Of a stretch of DNA of 64,000 nucleotides, positions 57,981-64,000 are shown piece by piece. The DNA is from DATFTF01 sp963825175 (GTDB lineage: Bacteria > Acidobacteriota > Thermoanaerobaculia > UBA5066 > Gp7-AA6): positions 62,001 through 126,000 of the forward strand of contig CAWGSA010000001.1 in NCBI GenBank assembly GCA_963825175.1, read 5' to 3'. The translations under genes and the position numbers were made by a program. The notes beneath the pieces were generated by a model, which worked only from the letters and a program-made list of their open reading frames with translations, searched no databases and was not told the origin of the DNA. Within the stretch, counting starts at the first letter, position 1, and every line of letters begins with the position of its first letter.

Positions 57981-59543
57981 CTATACCGACCGCAGCAACC
58001 GTCGGACCGCCGACCCTTGCTGGGCCGCGGCCTGGACGCCTTCCACGCGCAGCTCCAACTCCCGGTAGGGTTCTTTCTCCTCCAGCGCAGCGACGTTCAA
58101 CGCGGTCCGGGCGCAGGTGAGCGCCGTTTTCAGGTTGCCCTGCTCCAGGAACGCTTCGGCCAGCGCCGCCTGGGCCTCGGCGCACGAGGGGTCGAGGCGC
58201 GCGGCTTCCTGGAGCTCCTCGATACCCTCTTCGCGCCACCACCGATTCTTCAGCTTGGCCTGCCCGAGGAGGAGTCGGTAGTCCGGATTGTCCGGCGCGA
58301 ACTGCACGGCCTCTTCCAGCATCTGGATGGCCGGATAGAAGTCCTTCTGCTCGATGAGCTCCTGGGCCCGCCGGTAGTTGCAGGAGGCCGTCCAGCGGCG
58401 GATCTTTTCCCGCGAGCGCCGCTCGGCGGCCGGCGGCTCCGCCGACCCTTCCGACAACACCGCGTGGGCCTTCCGGATCGTCTGATCGTAGGCTTCCCGC
58501 GACCCGGGATGCGAAAGCGTCTCGTGGGCTTCGCGCAGCCGTCGCGCCAGGACCGTCAGCTCCCTTCCGCAGCTGGCCAGATCCGCACGGCGTCGCAGCT
58601 CCGGGTCGAAGAGCTTCGACAGCCGAGCGTAGGCCGCGTCGATGTCCGCCGGCGGCGCGTCGGTCTTGACGCCGAGCAGATCGTAGTGCGAGAGCCAATC
58701 GATGCGCCGGTACGTGCTGTGCACCAGGGCACGGTGCCCGACCCGCGGCTCCTCGATCGCCGTTCGGGCCCCATCCGGTTCGGTTTTCGTTCTGGCCGGC
58801 GCCGGCTTGAGCTCGACGAACCCGCAGTAGACGAGCGTGTAGAGGATCTTCGCCGCTTCGAGCCGGGAGGACGGGGTCAGGCTCAGGAGATCCTTGACCG
58901 ACGTCGCGCCGTCCATGCGCGAGAGCAGGAAGTTGGCCTCCTCCGGAAGCTTCGTCGGGTTCATGCCCGAGGTCTCCGCGGAAGTCGCGGCCGGCCGTTT
59001 GTTCAGGTCGCCCAGGAGCTCCAGGAACTTTTCCCCTTCCGGGATGCGCCGGATTCCCTCGATGATCGTCTCCGTGATCGAGAGAGAGAAGGCGATGTCC
59101 TCGTCGCTGCGTTGCTTGCCGAGCCGGAAGCGAAAGCTCCCCTCGGGCCAGGACAGAGCGGAGGATACGATCTGCTCCATCAGCCGCCGGGCCTCCACGT
59201 CGAGCACGCTGCGGGCCACGAGCCCTCTTTCGACGAGGATCTGGTCCAAACGGGCCTTGCTCGTTTTTTGAGCGATGAGGGCGCGCTCGAGGTCGTACTC
59301 CGACAGGTAGCCCCACAACACGAGCGACCGGCCGATCCGGTGCTCCTCCTTCGATGAGCGCGCGGCTCGCAGCTCGCCGTCCTCGAAGGAGAGCCACCGC
59401 TGCTGGCCGTTGCGCGCCAGCTCCAGCGTCCCGGTCATGCGGGAGCGCTGGATGCGTCGAAGGATGGCAAACAGGGGGGTGCGCGACAGATCTCCGGAGA
59501 GTCGGTCGTGGCGGTCTTCGAACTGGATCGGGTTGGCGCTCAT
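57981..59543 (-). CDS. DUF4388 / J-domain-like / TPR protein
   Basis: 520 residues, no signal or membrane helix. Residues 14-120: DUF4388 (PATAN-like) domain, LSRTPLFAILRRIQRSRMTGTLEL and FEDGELRAARSSKEEHRIGR. Residues about 290-370: J-like domain, LSHYDLLGVKTDAPPADIDAAYARLSKLFDPE and HETLSHPGSREAYDQTIRKA; the HPD tripeptide needed to stimulate DnaK is absent (FDPE), so it is a degenerate J fold. Residues about 395-500: TPR motifs (ASCNYRRAQELIEQKDFYPAIQ, CAEAQAALAEAFLEQGNLKTAL). This combination is common in Acidobacteriota and Deltaproteobacteria; probable scaffold in signalling or gliding-type systems, exact role unknown. Confidence 0.8.
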   Translation of the reverse strand: MSANPIQFEDRHDRLSGDLSRTPLFAILRRIQRSRMTGTLELARNGQQRWLSFEDGELRAARSSKEEHRIGRSLVLWGYLSEYDLERALIAQKTSKARLDQILVERGLVARSVLDVEARRLMEQIVSSALSWPEGSFRFRLGKQRSDEDIAFSLSITETIIEGIRRIPEGEKFLELLGDLNKRPAATSAETSGMNPTKLPEEANFLLSRMDGATSVKDLLSLTPSSRLEAAKILYTLVYCGFVELKPAPARTKTEPDGARTAIEEPRVGHRALVHSTYRRIDWLSHYDLLGVKTDAPPADIDAAYARLSKLFDPELRRRADLASCGRELTVLARRLREAHETLSHPGSREAYDQTIRKAHAVLSEGSAEPPAAERRSREKIRRWTASCNYRRAQELIEQKDFYPAIQMLEEAVQFAPDNPDYRLLLGQAKLKNRWWREEGIEELQEAARLDPSCAEAQAALAEAFLEQGNLKTALTCARTALNVAALEEKEPYRELELRVEGVQAAAQQGSAVRRLLRSV

Positions 59544-59717
59544 TGATCTTTACCTCACGCGAAGACCTGCAATCGCAAGGACGATGCCGCTTCGGCCGAA
59601 CATCCAAGTCGCCTGTCCACAGAGGTTTGCGGCGACAACCTGTCCGCGTCCGCGTCTCAAGACACGTCTCGGATGTGTCTCAGAGCCTGTGACCGACCCT
59701 GGAAGAGACGGCGGCGG

Positions 59718-60524
59718 TCAGAGCTCCATCACGCTGTCGAGGCCGCGGTGCAGTCCGGTCAACGAGCCCACTTTTCGGATCCCCAGCAGCGTTCCAGCGA
59801 CGTAGGGAGCGGCACCGGACGAGGAGTCGTGGCGAATCGAAAGCCTCTCCTCCGGGAGACCGAACAGAACCTCGATCGAGGAGACGAAGCCGGGCAGCCG
59901 AACCGAGTGCATCTGGGTGCCGTGGAGTGTGGCGCCACGGGCCTCGCGCAGACCCCGGGTCTCTTCGATCGGATGGCCCGAGGCGGGTCTCCCGATCCGC
60001 GAGAGCCGCGACGCGAGCTCGCGGGCAGTTCCCGATGGGGCGTCGGGCTTGGACGGCTTCCCGTAGTCGATGATCTCCCACTGGGCAACGTGGCGGGCCG
60101 CCATCTCGGCGAAGCGCTGGAGGAGCACGGCCGTCACGGCGAAGTTCCCGGCCGCGAGGACGCCGACGCCCCGGGCCCGGGCCGCCGCGTCGATCTCCGC
60201 GTACTCCTCGTCCGTGAGCCCGGACGTTCCGACCACCGCCCCGGCTCCGCGCGCCACGGCCGCGAGCACGTGGGCCCGCACGGCCTCGGGGCGGGTGTAG
60301 TCGACGAGGACGTCGCACGGCGTGTCCAGGGCTTCCTCCACCGTGGCACGCACGATCAGATCGAGCCGCGGATCGCCGGCGGCGTCCTTCAGCGGGCGGC
60401 CGGCGTGCCCCCGCGCCACCGCCGCCACCAGCTCCAGGTCGGGAGCTCCGGCGATGGCCGACGCCAGCGCCCGGCCGACCCATCCCGTGGCGCCGGCCAG
60501 ACAGACGCGCAGTCTCGGGCTCAT
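59718..60524 (-). CDS. dapB: 4-hydroxy-tetrahydrodipicolinate reductase
   Basis: 268 residues. DapB reduces the product of DapA in the lysine/meso-diaminopimelate pathway, needed for peptidoglycan peptides. Seen: RVCLAGATGWVGRALASAI nucleotide-binding loop, CDVLVDYTRPEAVRAHV, VVGTSGLTDEEY, NFAVTAVLLQRFAE, the WEIIDYGKPSKPDAPSGTA block (catalytic region; family consensus EXHHxxKxDAPSGTA is altered here, with IIDYGKPSK in place of the His pair) and GTQMHSVRLPGFVSS. The changed His pair is a caution: this may be a DapB paralogue with another substrate. ATG overlaps the stop of the upstream DMT-like gene (ATGA). Confidence 0.7.
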   Translation of the reverse strand: MSPRLRVCLAGATGWVGRALASAIAGAPDLELVAAVARGHAGRPLKDAAGDPRLDLIVRATVEEALDTPCDVLVDYTRPEAVRAHVLAAVARGAGAVVGTSGLTDEEYAEIDAAARARGVGVLAAGNFAVTAVLLQRFAEMAARHVAQWEIIDYGKPSKPDAPSGTARELASRLSRIGRPASGHPIEETRGLREARGATLHGTQMHSVRLPGFVSSIEVLFGLPEERLSIRHDSSSGAAPYVAGTLLGIRKVGSLTGLHRGLDSVMEL

Positions 60525-60949
60525 CGCGCCACCACCATGAGGAGCCCGGCCACGCAGAGCGCGACGCCGAAGGCGTTGACCATCGAGAGCCGCTCGCCGA
60601 AGAAGAAGAGGCCGACCGGGATCAGCAGCAGCGCGACGGTGGCGTTGGAAACCGCGGAACCCACGCTGATCCGCCAACCCGATCGATAGGCCAGCAGGAA
60701 TCCGATCTCGATTCCCACGACCGTCGCGCCGAGCGCCGCGCTGGCCCAGTTGATCTTCTTGAACGCCTGGCCGAGGGGCTCCTTCACCGGAAAGAACGGG
60801 AGGAGCGCGAGCGTGACGACAAGAGCGACGGCGTAGGTCGTCAACAGGGAGATCACCGGATGGGCCCCGGCCGGAATGGACTTCTGCGACACGTGGTAGA
60901 GCACGTTGGAGACCACGATCACGAGGATGGACAGAACGAAGAGCGGCAT
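60521..60949 (-). CDS. Half-size EamA/DMT-superfamily membrane protein
   Basis: 142 residues from ATG 60949 (GGGGG 7 bases upstream). Five helices: LFVLSILVIVVSNVLYHVSQK, VISLLTTYAVALVVTLALLPFF, ASAALGATVVGIEIGFLLAYR, AVSNATVALLLIPVGLFFF and AFGVALCVAGLLMVVAR. That is half of a 10-helix EamA protein, like EmrE-type or duplicated-half transporters that work as dimers. Overlaps dapB by 4 bases. Substrate unknown. Confidence 0.65.
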   Translation of the reverse strand: MPLFVLSILVIVVSNVLYHVSQKSIPAGAHPVISLLTTYAVALVVTLALLPFFPVKEPLGQAFKKINWASAALGATVVGIEIGFLLAYRSGWRISVGSAVSNATVALLLIPVGLFFFGERLSMVNAFGVALCVAGLLMVVAR

Positions 60950-60985
60950 CGATTTCCCCCGCAAGAGCGAAACGTCTCGCTCGGA

Positions 60986-61678
60986 CTATTCATGGACGCC
61001 CGGTCCACGCTCGACCAGCGCGTACGCCCGCACCGGAAAGCTTCCCATACCCGCCACGGGCGCCGGGGCGGCATGGAGGCGGAAGCCCTGAGCGGGAAGT
61101 CGGTCGAGGCCGGTCAAGTGCTCGAGGATCGGAATGCCCGCCGCGAGCAGAAGCGTGTGAGCGGGACGGGCGGCATCCCCGGCGTCGTCGATGTTCACGG
61201 AATCGATCCCCACGAGGACCGCGCCTTCACGCGCGAGGAGCTCCGCCGCCGCGCGGGTCAGAAAGGGGTGATCCTGGCCATACCGCGGCGTTCGCCAGTG
61301 GCGGTCCCAGCCGGTGCGCACCAGCACCGCCCGGTCCCGCACGGGCCGTCCGACGAAGAGATCCACGTCCACGGCGCGCCCGGTCCGGTGCGACGCATCG
61401 ATAGCCAGGCCCGGCAGATCCGCCACTTTCGCCAGTGGCAGCGACGCGATGTCCGCTCCCTCCGCGTACCGATGGAACGGGGCGTCCAGATAGGTCCCGG
61501 TGTTCCCGACCATTTCCACCCGGGCGATGTGAAAGGTCGTTCCCGGCGCGTACTTGCCGCGCGTCGACTCGCGGCTCCAGTGGTCGCTGACGACGGGCGC
61601 GGGAAGGCCCGGATACGTCGTCATGCCCGATTCGATCGGATGGGAGAGCTCAATGATCCGGCGCGCCTGATCGGCCAC
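60986..61678 (-). CDS. Cyclase-family metal-dependent hydrolase (kynurenine formamidase-like)
   Basis: About 230 residues from GTG 61678, which lies 5 bases after the upstream stop; a longer GTG at 61717 is possible. Family motifs: RRIIELSHPIESGMTTYPG, TYLDAPFHRYAEGADI (H-x-G/A-T-H-x-D/A-P-x-H metal signature, here GTYLDAPFH with the first His replaced by Tyr), LVRTGWDRHW, and VGIDSVNIDDAG. Related enzymes hydrolyse N-formylkynurenine or isatin. The altered first metal position leaves activity open. Confidence 0.7.
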   Translation of the reverse strand: MADQARRIIELSHPIESGMTTYPGLPAPVVSDHWSRESTRGKYAPGTTFHIARVEMVGNTGTYLDAPFHRYAEGADIASLPLAKVADLPGLAIDASHRTGRAVDVDLFVGRPVRDRAVLVRTGWDRHWRTPRYGQDHPFLTRAAAELLAREGAVLVGIDSVNIDDAGDAARPAHTLLLAAGIPILEHLTGLDRLPAQGFRLHAAPAPVAGMGSFPVRAYALVERGPGVHE

Positions 61679-61682
61679 GGCC

Positions 61683-62012
61683 CTATCTTGCCGCAGCCGG
61701 CGGGATGGGGTACTCACTTCTCACGAAATCCTTGGTTCCCGCCTCGCCGGTCAGCCGCAGCCACACCGGACCTCCTCGAGACTCGACCCTCAATTCGAAT
61801 TCCAGAAACGGGCAGCACACGCTCTCCAGCCGCACCCACTCGGCCAGGCGCGCGAAGAGCGTCCCGTCGTCGGCGAAGCGCAGCGCGAATCCGTCGGGAA
61901 GCTCGCGCACTTCCGCCAGCGAGGATCGGATCTGCTCGATCAAGCCGGCGTGGCGCGGCCGGCCCTCCGGCGGAAACACTTCGAGGCGGCAGACCGAAGG
62001 AGAGCAGCTCAT
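61683..62012 (-). CDS. Conserved small protein with CCPF motif
   Basis: 109 residues: VRLESVCCPFLEFELRVES and GGPVWLRLTGEAGTKDFVRSEY suggest a mixed alpha/beta fold with a vicinal cysteine pair. No signal peptide. ATG overlaps the cupin gene stop by one base. I do not know the function; vicinal cysteines could bind a metal or be redox active. Confidence 0.6.
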   Translation of the reverse strand: MSCSPSVCRLEVFPPEGRPRHAGLIEQIRSSLAEVRELPDGFALRFADDGTLFARLAEWVRLESVCCPFLEFELRVESRGGPVWLRLTGEAGTKDFVRSEYPIPPAAAR

Positions 62013-62374
62013 CACGGATTCTCCTTTTCCGCGTAGGCGCCGGCGCCGAGCAGGTGGATCGAGACGTAGGGCTCGTCTCCCACCACCCAGCTGTCGTGAC
62101 CGGCAGGGACCCAGAAGAGATCGCCGGCGGAGACGACGATCTCGGTGCCGTCGTCCATGCGGATCGCCGCGCGTCCCGCCAGGACCAAGCCGACGTGCTC
62201 GACCGCACAGCTCGTGGCTCCGACCATGGGCCCGACGTGCTCGGACCACTTCCAGCCGGGCTCGTAGGTCGCCCGGCCCACCGTCATTCCGGCCAGAGTG
62301 ATCTTTTCGAAACCACCCCGGGGGAAGGAGACGGCCTCGTCGGCAGATTCGAAGCGGCGCACGATCGGTTTCAT
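62012..62374 (-). CDS. Cupin-domain protein
   Basis: 120 residues, single cupin barrel: GWKWSEHVGPMVGATSCAVEHVGLVLAGRAAIRMDDG (motif 1 with G-x-x-x-x-x-H pattern) and GDLFWVPAGHDSWVVGDEP (motif 2 with P-x-x-H). Likely metal-binding sensor or isomerase-type protein. Overlaps the upstream DinB gene by 4 bases (ATGA) and the CCPF gene by one base, so it is part of a tight operon. Confidence 0.75.
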   Translation of the reverse strand: MKPIVRRFESADEAVSFPRGGFEKITLAGMTVGRATYEPGWKWSEHVGPMVGATSCAVEHVGLVLAGRAAIRMDDGTEIVVSAGDLFWVPAGHDSWVVGDEPYVSIHLLGAGAYAEKENP

Positions 62375-62874
62375 CGCCCGCTCCCGCGGCGGCCCAATGC
62401 TTTCAGCAGCTGGATCTGCCCGGTGTGGTAGACGTCATGGAGCGCGATCCCCGCGATCTCGCGTTGGGCGGTCCGGCCGAGCGTTCCCGGCAGTCGCTTT
62501 GGCAGGCGCGACGCGGGGAAAGATGCCACCGCGCGGCGCAGGGCGCGGTGCTCGCGCTCGAGCAGGTCCCGCTCCGCGCGCCATGCCCGCTCGCTGGCCG
62601 GTCCGAGCTCGAACCAATTGCTCCCCGCGATGGGGAATCTCCCGCCGGCTTTTCCCATGAGGCGGCCGCGCACGCGGTGCTTCCAGTAGGCCGCGTGGAC
62701 CACGAGCTCTCGCATGTTGTGGCGCCCGGGAGCGGGCCGGCGATCCGCCGCCTTCGCCCCCACGCCCCGCAGCGCCCCTCGGAGATTCGTCCCGTGCCAC
62801 GCGGCCTTCGCGAAGGCCTCGTCCAGGGCATGGAGCAGGAGCGCGATCCGCGGATCGGCCGTTCGCCGTTTCAT
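62371..62874 (-). CDS. DinB-superfamily protein
   Basis: 167 residues. LLHALDEAFAKAAWHGTNLRGAL starts the family helix 1, NMRELVVHAAYWKHRVRGRLMG holds the first metal His, and IALHDVYHTGQIQLLKAL the H-x-x-x-H pair, so the metal triad is present. Head of the cupin/CCPF/cyclase/DMT/dapB run. Function of this subgroup unknown. Confidence 0.75.
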   Translation of the reverse strand: MKRRTADPRIALLLHALDEAFAKAAWHGTNLRGALRGVGAKAADRRPAPGRHNMRELVVHAAYWKHRVRGRLMGKAGGRFPIAGSNWFELGPASERAWRAERDLLEREHRALRRAVASFPASRLPKRLPGTLGRTAQREIAGIALHDVYHTGQIQLLKALGRRGSGR

Positions 62875-62899
62875 GGTCGGTCCTTTCTCCCCGAGCGAT

Positions 62900-63880
62900 T
62901 CACGACCGGGCCGACGACCCGCCCGCGGCCCGGGCCGGCTCGGGCGCCGCCGGGGAGGCGTCGACCCCGACCAGCCGCACCGGACGCAGGCGGGCCACGA
63001 TGATGAGCGCCACCGCGCCGACGATGATCAGAGCGGCGATCAGGATTCGGGCCGTGACCGCCTCCCCCGCGATCGACGCGCCCAGGAGCACCGCGACGAT
63101 CGGATTGACGTAAGCGTAGGTGGAGACACGCGCCGGGCTGACGACCTTCAGGAGCCACACGTAGGCCGTGAATCCGATCAGCGAACCGAACACGATGAGG
63201 TACCCCAGAGAAACAGCGGATCGCAGAGAGACCTGCGCCAGCCTCAGGGCCGACCATTCCCCCGACAGAAGGCCGGTGAGCCACAGCCAGGCGCCCCCGG
63301 CGATCATCTCGATGGCCGTCGCGGTCAGAATCGACGCGGGCAGCTTCGCTCGGCGGGAGTAGAGAGAGCCAACCGACCAGCACAACGACGCGAGGACCAG
63401 AGCGGCCGCCCCCAACGGGTCGACGTGGACGTTGCCGCCCCAACGCGTCGGCGCGACGAGAAGCGCAATCCCGACGAGGCCCAGAACCAGTCCCGCGATG
63501 ACCGACGCGCCGGGCCGGCGCCGCCGTTGGATCCCCTCCAGGACGGCCATCCAGATCGGAACCGAAGCCACGATGAGCGCGGCGAGGCCGGATGGAACGC
63601 GCTGCTCCGCCCAGGTGACCAGGCCATTGCCTCCGAGCAGCATCAGGCCGCCGATGATCGCGGCGCTTCTCCAATGCCACAGCGTGGGGCGGGCCGCCCC
63701 GCGCGCGCGCATCCAGAGATAGAGCAGAAGCCCGGCCGTCAAGTGGCGGGTGCCGGCCAGAAGAAACGGAGGCAGGGTCTCGACCCCGAAGCGGATCGCC
63801 AGGTATGTCGATCCCCACAGCACGTAGACCGCGGCAAACGCCAGCATGACGCGGCTGCGGGACGGAGCCCGTTCAGGCAC
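62900..63880 (-). CDS. EamA/DMT-superfamily metabolite exporter (YedA-like)
   Basis: 326 residues, ten helices in two EamA halves. MLAFAAVYVLWGSTYLAIRFGVETLPPFLLAGTRHL is the YedA/RhaT-type start; second half begins LGAAALVLASLCWSVGSLYSRRA and contains LIGFTAYVWLLKVVSPARVSTYAYVNPIVAVLLG. Exports amino acids or other metabolites in relatives. GTG start overlaps the partial Lrp/AsnC gene by 8 bases, so that regulator may control it. Confidence 0.85.
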   Translation of the reverse strand: MPERAPSRSRVMLAFAAVYVLWGSTYLAIRFGVETLPPFLLAGTRHLTAGLLLYLWMRARGAARPTLWHWRSAAIIGGLMLLGGNGLVTWAEQRVPSGLAALIVASVPIWMAVLEGIQRRRRPGASVIAGLVLGLVGIALLVAPTRWGGNVHVDPLGAAALVLASLCWSVGSLYSRRAKLPASILTATAIEMIAGGAWLWLTGLLSGEWSALRLAQVSLRSAVSLGYLIVFGSLIGFTAYVWLLKVVSPARVSTYAYVNPIVAVLLGASIAGEAVTARILIAALIIVGAVALIIVARLRPVRLVGVDASPAAPEPARAAGGSSARS

Positions 63881-64000
63881 GCCTGGCCTCCGGCTCCTCC
63901 TCCGCCGCCGCGGGAATCGGCAGTGCCGCCGTCTCCTTGACCGTCTCCAGAACGATCGTCGTCCGGGTCGAGGTGATCGTCGGGATCTTCCCGAATTGCT
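63873..64000 (-). CDS. Lrp/AsnC-family regulator, C-terminal end (runs off the window)
   Basis: Last 41 residues only: KIPTITSTRTTIVLETVKETAALPIP matches the end of the RAM/AsnC ligand domain, where ITSTRT-type and IVLxTVKxTxALP strands close the domain. A 15-residue acidic/Ala tail follows. Its stop overlaps the transporter GTG start, suggesting coupled expression and a possible amino-acid-responsive control of export. Confidence 0.75.
   Translation of the reverse strand, partial: QFGKIPTITSTRTTIVLETVKETAALPIPAAAEEEPEARRA

Overview
GENOME TYPE. The window is high-GC, densely coded bacterial chromosome. The gene content suggests a Gram-negative bacterium of the Acidobacteriota type: a TonB-dependent receptor with an N-terminal carboxypeptidase-regulatory-like domain, a CSLREA/parallel-beta-helix/Ig-repeat surface protein with an IPTL-type C-terminal sorting signal, an outer-membrane beta-barrel, a TPR/J-domain DUF4388 protein, and cyclic beta-1,2-glucan synthase. 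The phylum is an inference from gene families, with no marker-gene placement. I see no rRNA, tRNA, CRISPR array, insertion sequence or phage module.

LAYOUT. 1-226: 3' end of murQ. 432-5314: giant surface protein. 5342-9504 (minus): asparagine-synthetase-like, radical SAM and halogenase-like flavoprotein trio. 9578-14293 (minus): DUF6496 protein, then a sugar/peptidoglycan-recycling run (nagB, ChbG-like deacetylase, BadF-type kinase, AmpG-like permease). 14460-19537 (plus): M20 amidohydrolase, MscS, CsbD, arginine decarboxylase, RidA. 19559-25538 (minus): serine hydrolase-NamZ fusion, sodium:solute symporter, NagZ. 25609-28200: DinB protein, P-II and Amt. 28219-31174: TonB receptor with an intrinsic terminator. 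31278-39541 (minus): LD-carboxypeptidase, outer-membrane protein, two M28 peptidases, EgtD and EgtB. 39750-57688 (plus): small basic protein, cyclic glucan synthase, large PIG-L protein, DUF4412 protein, and an Fbp-type ABC transporter interleaved with an SLC13/ArsB-type permease. 57981-64000 (minus): DUF4388/J/TPR protein, DapB, half-size DMT protein, cyclase, CCPF protein, cupin, DinB, EamA transporter, partial Lrp/AsnC regulator.

HOW GENES WORK TOGETHER. MurQ, BadF kinase, NagB, ChbG-like deacetylase, AmpG, NagZ, the serine hydrolase-NamZ fusion, a sodium symporter and LdcA together look like a peptidoglycan recycling set. It is comparable to the Bacillus subtilis murQ-murR-murP-ybbE-nagZ-namZ cluster, but with a symporter plus cytosolic kinase in place of the PTS. 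EgtB/EgtD form a minimal ergothioneine module. P-II and Amt form an ammonium module.

TWO NON-CODING SYSTEMS. (1) Many genes carry, starting at or inside their stop codon, a short tandem array of 7-bp units (8-bp at one site) whose sequence differs from gene to gene; at five sites two arrays face each other as inverted complements. (2) Four copies (7.0, 32.4, and two in tandem at 57.8 kb) of a roughly 110-160-nt element fold into the same three hairpins, with compensatory base changes between copies. Both deserve follow-up more than any single gene here.

CAVEAT. About 15 apparent single-base indels interrupt otherwise intact, conserved genes. I treat these as probable sequence or assembly errors and annotate each gene across its indels. 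Coordinates of frameshift points are approximate to a few bases.
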